From positions 1 through 42,647 of the IMG/VR virus record IMGVR_UViG_3300009788_000168: a stretch of DNA of 42,647 nucleotides; one strand, 5' to 3'. The position numbers were made by a program, and so were the translations under genes. The stretch is from a virus. Under the pieces are notes generated by a model. That model worked only from the letters and a program-made list of their open reading frames with translations, searched no databases and had not been told where the DNA came from. Of the stretch, positions 37,899-42,647 are shown one piece after another. Numbering within the stretch: position 1 is the stretch's first letter; each line of letters starts with the position of its first letter.

Positions 37899-40606
37899 TG
37901 GCGGCTAATCTTGGTTCTATATTCGGTAGAATTAATATAGATACTACTGGATTGAAAAGAGGTCTTGCTCAAAGTAGAAAACAACTTACTAGTTTTACTA
38001 CCAAGACTGAGTTCTCTATGAAAAGAGTTGCTGGTTCTATGGCAGGGGTTGTACGAAAGCTCACTAATATAAGAACTCTTATGGCCGCTGGTGGAGCTAT
38101 TGCTGTAGGTATGTTTGCTAAGTCTGCTATAAGAGAAGCCGCCGCTTATGAGACGGAATTAACAAAAGTGGCAACATTAGTTGATGATACAAATAGAGTA
38201 TTTGGAGAGTTCAGTGATGGGATAACAGATTTATCTATTTCGTTTGGACAAAGTAAAACTACCTTAACTAAAGGTATGTTTGATATTATATCAGCTACAA
38301 TTGATGCTAGTGAAGCTATGGAAGTATTAGAGGCTTCTACTAAATTAGCTGTTGGGGGTTTTACTGAGGCAGGTACAGCAACACAAGCAATTATTACTAC
38401 ATTTCAAACCTTTACAAGACAAATAAAAAGTGCCGCTGATGCAAGTGACTTTTTGTTTACTATACAAAAGAGAGGTCGATTGACTGTGGCTGATGTAGCT
38501 GAAACATTTGGTGTTGTCGCAGCTTCGGCGAAAGCAGTTGGAATAACTGTAGAGGATTTGGGGACAGCTTTTGCGGCGATATCAAGATCAGGTATTGGAG
38601 CACAGAGAACAGTAGTACAATTACAAAGATTTTTAGATACATTCATAGAACCTGGAAAAGAAGCAACAGACATTGCTGCAAGGTATGGAGTAGAGTTGGG
38701 TTTAAGTGCTATTCAAGGGGATAGGCTAATTAAGACTATTCAAAGGTTGAGTAAGATGACGGCGGAAGAATCCGCTATTGTATTCAAAGAAGTGCGAGCA
38801 AGGAGAGCTTTCAATGCTTTGGTAGCTCAAGGAAATAGTTTGTTAGACGACCATGCTGAATTGTCAAATAGAGCAGGGAATACTCAAATAGCATTAGGAA
38901 AAGCAATGGAGACGGCTGCGATCAAATTTGCAAAACTTCATGAGTCTGTGTTATTGTTGAAAAAGGCTTTGGGAGAGGGATTGGTTGATGCTTTGTTAGA
39001 GGTTACAGAAGACACTACTAAATGGATTAAAACAATGAAGGAGACAGGTGCGATAGATGAGTTTTCTGATAAAGTAAAAACTCTTACGAAACTTATGTTG
39101 TCATTATCAAAAATTATTACAGTTCCGCTTAAGCCTTTTTTTAATTATGGAGCGGCTTTTGTAGATGTAATAACGACAGACATAAGGGATGTAATACCTC
39201 GATTAAAAGGTGAGTTAAAGGGCATGTTTAATGATATAGCAAAAGGACTTCAAATTACTTTTTTTCCAGAATCACTCATTGACACTAAAGATTTAGATGA
39301 TCAAATAGTTAAACTTAATAAACAGGTAAGAGATAAGATGCAGAAACGACAGGAATTTTTCTTGAAAATAATTCCTCGTATAGAGTTTAGGGATGCTGAT
39401 CTACAAAAACAAGTTCGTGATTTACTTATTCCTTCCAGGCTTGGTGTAGTTGGTGAGATGATAACTTTGTTCCCTTCTTTGGAAAGAGACAGAAAAAGAA
39501 TAGAGAATGTTGAAGAAGCGTTTAAGAAATTAGGGATAGTTTCAGATAAGATACTCAATAAGATGGCAGGGAGTGCTTTTAAGAATTTTGAAATAATAGG
39601 AAAGCAAGGTGAACTTACTACGAATAGATTAGCAGAAGTCTGGAGAGTGTTAAAAGAAAAGATAGATACTTCAAGACTATTCGGTAGTTATAAGGAGGAG
39701 TTTGATGAGCTTGAAAAACAGTTCGGTAGTTTGACCGAAGACATGATAAAAGATATAGATAAATTGAAACAAAGCACCTTGACACCATTTGAAGAACTAA
39801 CAGAAGGTATCAATAAAATACAAGAGTTGGTGAAAGCATCTACCGGCACAGAGTTTGAAATAAGCACAGAGACCGCACAAAAAGCTATAGAAAAATTGAC
39901 TGATAGTTATTTAGAATTTAGGAGAGCAGTAGAAGCAAGTGCACAAGCTTTGAAAGATTCCCTTAGAACTCCACTTGAAGTAATGCAGGATTCTATAAAA
40001 GCACTTAATCAAATGCGAAAAGAGAGTCCTTTAATAATTGATGATGAAACGTTTGGAAGAGCGATGGAAAAAATAGCATCTGATTATAAAACCTCATTGG
40101 AGAATATGAATAAGTCAACAAAGCTTTGGGAAAAGATAACTGATGAAGCTTTTAATAGATTAGGTGATGCGATGGGGGATGCTGTTTTTGCAGTTTGGGA
40201 AGATGGTATGGACGGGTTTATGAAGACGTTTAGAGATTTTGTTAAAAGTATAAATAAAATGGTAGTGGATATGTTAGCTCAAATGGCGGCTGATTCACTT
40301 AAGAATTTTCTTTTTAGTGGAAGTGGTGGTGGTTTAATAGGAAGTTTCTTTGGTGGGGGAGGAGGTGGAGCAGCAGGAGGAGGTGCTACTGCAAAGACAA
40401 GTAATCTAACTGCAACAGAAGACCGTTTTACTTCATCAGGACTAAACCAAGTAGCATTTCAAGGGCAACGTACAAATCAACCTGAATCAATCAATGTGTC
40501 TGTGCCTGTTAACATAGAAGGCGGTGGAGAGAATAAACAAATGATTGGTGAATTACAAAGAAATATTGAAGAGGTTGTCGTTAAAACTATTAAGGAGTTT
40601 GTATAA
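37898..40606 (+). CDS. tape measure protein
   Basis: 902 residues. The N-terminal region contains the TP901-type core: a hydrophobic segment (TLMAAGGAIAVGMFAKSAI, about 47-65), then AAAYETELTKVATLVDD and GTATQAIITTFQTFTRQIKS. Long amphipathic helices with coiled-coil character fill residues ~330-760. A Gly-rich linker (FFGGGGGGAAGGG) lies before a beta C-terminus. It sets tail length; at about 1.5 angstrom per residue the tail would be roughly 130 nm, a family rule rather than a measurement. Directly after the chaperones. Confidence 0.9.
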   Translation: MAANLGSIFGRINIDTTGLKRGLAQSRKQLTSFTTKTEFSMKRVAGSMAGVVRKLTNIRTLMAAGGAIAVGMFAKSAIREAAAYETELTKVATLVDDTNRVFGEFSDGITDLSISFGQSKTTLTKGMFDIISATIDASEAMEVLEASTKLAVGGFTEAGTATQAIITTFQTFTRQIKSAADASDFLFTIQKRGRLTVADVAETFGVVAASAKAVGITVEDLGTAFAAISRSGIGAQRTVVQLQRFLDTFIEPGKEATDIAARYGVELGLSAIQGDRLIKTIQRLSKMTAEESAIVFKEVRARRAFNALVAQGNSLLDDHAELSNRAGNTQIALGKAMETAAIKFAKLHESVLLLKKALGEGLVDALLEVTEDTTKWIKTMKETGAIDEFSDKVKTLTKLMLSLSKIITVPLKPFFNYGAAFVDVITTDIRDVIPRLKGELKGMFNDIAKGLQITFFPESLIDTKDLDDQIVKLNKQVRDKMQKRQEFFLKIIPRIEFRDADLQKQVRDLLIPSRLGVVGEMITLFPSLERDRKRIENVEEAFKKLGIVSDKILNKMAGSAFKNFEIIGKQGELTTNRLAEVWRVLKEKIDTSRLFGSYKEEFDELEKQFGSLTEDMIKDIDKLKQSTLTPFEELTEGINKIQELVKASTGTEFEISTETAQKAIEKLTDSYLEFRRAVEASAQALKDSLRTPLEVMQDSIKALNQMRKESPLIIDDETFGRAMEKIASDYKTSLENMNKSTKLWEKITDEAFNRLGDAMGDAVFAVWEDGMDGFMKTFRDFVKSINKMVVDMLAQMAADSLKNFLFSGSGGGLIGSFFGGGGGGAAGGGATAKTSNLTATEDRFTSSGLNQVAFQGQRTNQPESINVSVPVNIEGGGENKQMIGELQRNIEEVVVKTIKEFV

Positions 40607-40974
40607 TGGCAAACATGATTTTAGACTCATATACTTTTGTCAAGCAACCTGGGGATATGACATTAATTGAAAAGGATAAACATGCTGATACTTTACTTAC
40701 GTATGCTAGTGTAGCGTATTTCTCATGGGGGGTTTCTATTGTAGGTAAAGCAATCAGTATGAAATGGGGTGGAATGACTACTGCTCAATTTGATACTCTA
40801 CAAACAAAATATGAAGCTGATGCTCAGGTAGTGTTTGATCCACAAGATGGTAATGGAAAGACATACAATGTAGAGATAATAAGATTAAAAGGGGATTATC
40901 ATTTAAGTTTATTAACATCCGCTACTCACAAAATAAATGTAGCTATGGATTTAATTATTATGAGTGAGGTATAA
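40606..40974 (+). CDS. distal tail/minor tail protein, 122 aa
   Basis: A beta-rich protein starting MANMILDSYTFVKQPG and following the tape measure by one-base overlap. WGVSIVGKAISMKWGGM and the QVVFDPQDGNGKTYNVEIIR segment resemble baseplate-hub or distal tail N-domain proteins. Call from order and beta style. Confidence 0.62.
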   Translation: MANMILDSYTFVKQPGDMTLIEKDKHADTLLTYASVAYFSWGVSIVGKAISMKWGGMTTAQFDTLQTKYEADAQVVFDPQDGNGKTYNVEIIRLKGDYHLSLLTSATHKINVAMDLIIMSEV

Positions 40975-40980
40975 AAGAAT

Positions 40981-41925
40981 ATGACAATATCACTTGATCC
41001 GGTTATCAATGGAGGTAAAGGGACAGTATCAACGGGATATGCCGCTGGAGCTGTCACGGTTGTTTTAAGTAGTGGTGATGGCGCTAAGTTTCCGTCATCA
41101 TTTAGTTACAATGTTGTGTGGTGGAATAGCACTGATTATTCAGAGCCGTCTGATGACCCTAGCGTAGAGATAGTGAGAGTGACTTCTAGGACGGGAGATT
41201 CACTTACAGTGACAAGGGGTCAAGAGGGAACGGCTGATGTGGCTCATAATACAGGCGGCAAGACGTATAAAGTGATTTTAGCAATTACTAAAAAGATGAT
41301 AGATGACATTGATGCTCACACACATGATATTGACGAGCTTGGAGATGTGACACTCACTTCAATTGCGGATGGAGAAATACAACGTTATACAGGTTCGGGA
41401 GGTTGGGTAAATAATACGATTGCAGAATTGATAACAGACATAAACCAATTAGGGAACGTTGTAATAACAAGCATAGCAGTTGATGAGGTGCTTGGATATA
41501 GCGGTGGTAATTGGATTAACAGGACGTTAGTTGAAGCAGGGATAGCTGCAAGTGGGGTCAATGCTGATATTACGTCTTTAACATCATGCGCTCTTATTGA
41601 TGGTGACACAGTGGATTTAGTCCTTACTGCTGTAGCTGGTGGAGCGGTAGTTATAAATGATGCTCAAGAAAATGTTGATTTCAGGATTGAAAGTGATGCA
41701 AACGTAAATGCCTTTTTTGTAGATGCTTCCATTGATGCTGTAGGCATTGGTACAGGTACTCCCTCACAGTATGCAGATTTAACATTAGAGTTAGGTAAGT
41801 TGTGTATTAAAGAAACTACCACACCAACGGCTGATGCTGATTATGGCAAGATATATACCAAGTCAGATAATAAATTATATTTTCAAAGTGGCGATGGTGT
41901 TGAACATGAAATCGCTTATGTATAA
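40981..41925 (+). CDS. minor tail/fibre protein with GIGT motif, 314 aa
   Basis: The N-terminal ~110 residues resemble a fibre-attachment domain (NVVWWNSTDYSEP, VTSRTGDSLTVTRGQEG). The C-terminal part has AVGIGTGTPSQYADLTL, then TPTADADYGKIYTKSDNKLY and FQSGDGVEHEI, a motif set shared in style with the 1246-residue protein at 12969. It is probably a tail-tip fibre or spike subunit. Confidence 0.7.
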   Translation: MTISLDPVINGGKGTVSTGYAAGAVTVVLSSGDGAKFPSSFSYNVVWWNSTDYSEPSDDPSVEIVRVTSRTGDSLTVTRGQEGTADVAHNTGGKTYKVILAITKKMIDDIDAHTHDIDELGDVTLTSIADGEIQRYTGSGGWVNNTIAELITDINQLGNVVITSIAVDEVLGYSGGNWINRTLVEAGIAASGVNADITSLTSCALIDGDTVDLVLTAVAGGAVVINDAQENVDFRIESDANVNAFFVDASIDAVGIGTGTPSQYADLTLELGKLCIKETTTPTADADYGKIYTKSDNKLYFQSGDGVEHEIAYV

Positions 41926-41934
41926 TACTACGAT

Positions 41935-42647
41935 ATGACTTTAGCAAATCACCCTTATGCAGGAGCACCCGTACAGGGAGTAGCTACTGACACAATTCTA
42001 TTAGTCTATACAAAACAATCCGGTGCTGATTGGTTTTTATATTCCAGGACGTCTACAGACTTTGTGACCTGGACTGCTGAAAGTCAAATGTCTGTAGCCG
42101 GTTTAACTTCAACGGATACAAAACGGAATGCTTTCTTGATGCAACTCAAAGGAAGTGGTGATCTGTGGGTATTTTTTGAAGTAGTAGAATCTGCTGTAGG
42201 TGGTCAAGAACTAACAAACATCTATTATACTGTCTCCTCGGATTATGGTACTACGTGGGGAACCGCTGTAAAGTTTACTAATTATACTTCACTATCAGTA
42301 GTGGCGGAACATCCCTATGCCGTACAAAAAGGCACTGATTCCATGCATGTGATATTTAATGAAAAGCGAAATGCTTTAACTATGGATAGGACTGCTCCAG
42401 GATGGTGTGCCGGTGCTGACACAATGGCTGTATCTGATATGCATTGGAGTGTTTCACAAGATAGGTTATATGTCACTTCAATTTGGTCAGGTGGTGGTAA
42501 TAAAATGTTGCGTGCTATTATAGAGGTAGATGTTGATAATTGGATAATTACAAGGTGCTGGTCAGATACTTCTACTCCGGCATTTGAAAGTGAATGGGCT
42601 ACTTCAATTTCCGGATATCACTTGTGGTATAATAGAGATCATGGAGA
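41935..42647 (+). CDS. beta-propeller-like virion protein, cut by window end
   Basis: ATG at 41935 opens a frame that stays open to the last base (237 residues visible). Repeating Trp/Tyr/Thr-rich blades, such as TDTILLVYTKQSGADWFLYS, TIYYTVSSDYGTTWG-like segments (NIYYTVSSDYGTTWGTAVKF) and DSMHVIFNEKRNA, are typical of sialidase/BNR-type propellers. In a tail locus such a protein would bind or process surface sugars. The C-terminus lies outside the window. Confidence 0.65.
   Translation, partial: MTLANHPYAGAPVQGVATDTILLVYTKQSGADWFLYSRTSTDFVTWTAESQMSVAGLTSTDTKRNAFLMQLKGSGDLWVFFEVVESAVGGQELTNIYYTVSSDYGTTWGTAVKFTNYTSLSVVAEHPYAVQKGTDSMHVIFNEKRNALTMDRTAPGWCAGADTMAVSDMHWSVSQDRLYVTSIWSGGGNKMLRAIIEVDVDNWIITRCWSDTSTPAFESEWATSISGYHLWYNRDHG

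Noticed and set aside
1-42647. Genome-wide recoding of TAG to Gln
   Set aside because: TAG ends several genes at natural positions with the next gene's ribosome site following, for example 21070-21072 before GGAGGTATTG. Only two genes would gain from recoding.
1-42647. tRNA genes, CRISPR arrays, IS elements, attachment sites
   Set aside because: I scanned for cloverleaf T-loop motifs, regularly spaced repeats and transposase or integrase motifs and found none I could support; a computed search would be needed to exclude divergent tRNAs.

Overview
The window is part of an AT-rich genome of a tailed bacteriophage (long-tailed, siphovirus-like) or of a prophage derived from one. A two-gene terminase, a DUF1073-type portal, a MuF-type minor head protein, a protease with a nested scaffold, an HK97-fold capsid, an HK97 gp10-like protein, a tail tube, a G/GT frameshift pair and a long tape measure form a complete head-to-tail module. 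No integrase, repressor, endolysin, tRNA or CRISPR was recognised. The host is probably a Gram-negative bacterium (a lipobox lipoprotein; an exported fibronectin-III/golvesin-like protein of a style common in Deltaproteobacteria and Nitrospirota), and probably an anaerobe (an NrdD-like glycyl-radical segment, a radical-SAM enzyme). The host assignment is inference only.

Layout. 1-8390, minus strand: early/replication genes, read leftwards from a promoter near 8437-8464. They include a SNF2-type helicase interrupted by an intein, a DnaG-like primase, a winged-helix replication protein with an iteron-like stretch, and many small proteins, several with zinc-knuckle cysteines. A structured RNA with pseudoknot topology and a strong terminator lies at 2058-2201. 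8538-42647, plus strand: late genes. These run terminase, structured spacer, portal, two tiny genes, two exported or fibre-like proteins, MuF, accessory genes (lipoprotein, AdoMet-decarboxylase-like, NrdD-like, golvesin-like), protease/scaffold, decoration, capsid, and two DUF115-like paralogues around holin-like genes. Next comes a sugar/methyl/sulfo cassette at about 28.0-34.3 kb (glycosyltransferases, radical SAM, two methyltransferases, a UDP-sulfoquinovose-synthase homologue, a sulfotransferase). The connector and tail genes follow, ending in a beta-propeller-like protein cut by the window edge.

The most unusual object is the intein in the MuF gene (17803-19020). Its homing endonuclease is not fused in the sense frame. 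It is a complete 289-codon EDxHD/Vsr-like gene on the opposite strand, exactly codon-on-codon, and the sense frame stays open through it, so the intein can still be translated and spliced. The antisense gene uses none of the three codons (TTA, CTA, TCA) that would put a stop in the sense frame.

Several genes are interrupted: in-frame TAG in MuF and in one DUF115-like paralogue, in-frame TGA in a small gene, and single-base frameshifts in three small genes. These could be sequence errors, decay of a resident prophage, or suppression. The sequence alone cannot decide, although ordinary TAG and TGA stops elsewhere argue against wholesale recoding.
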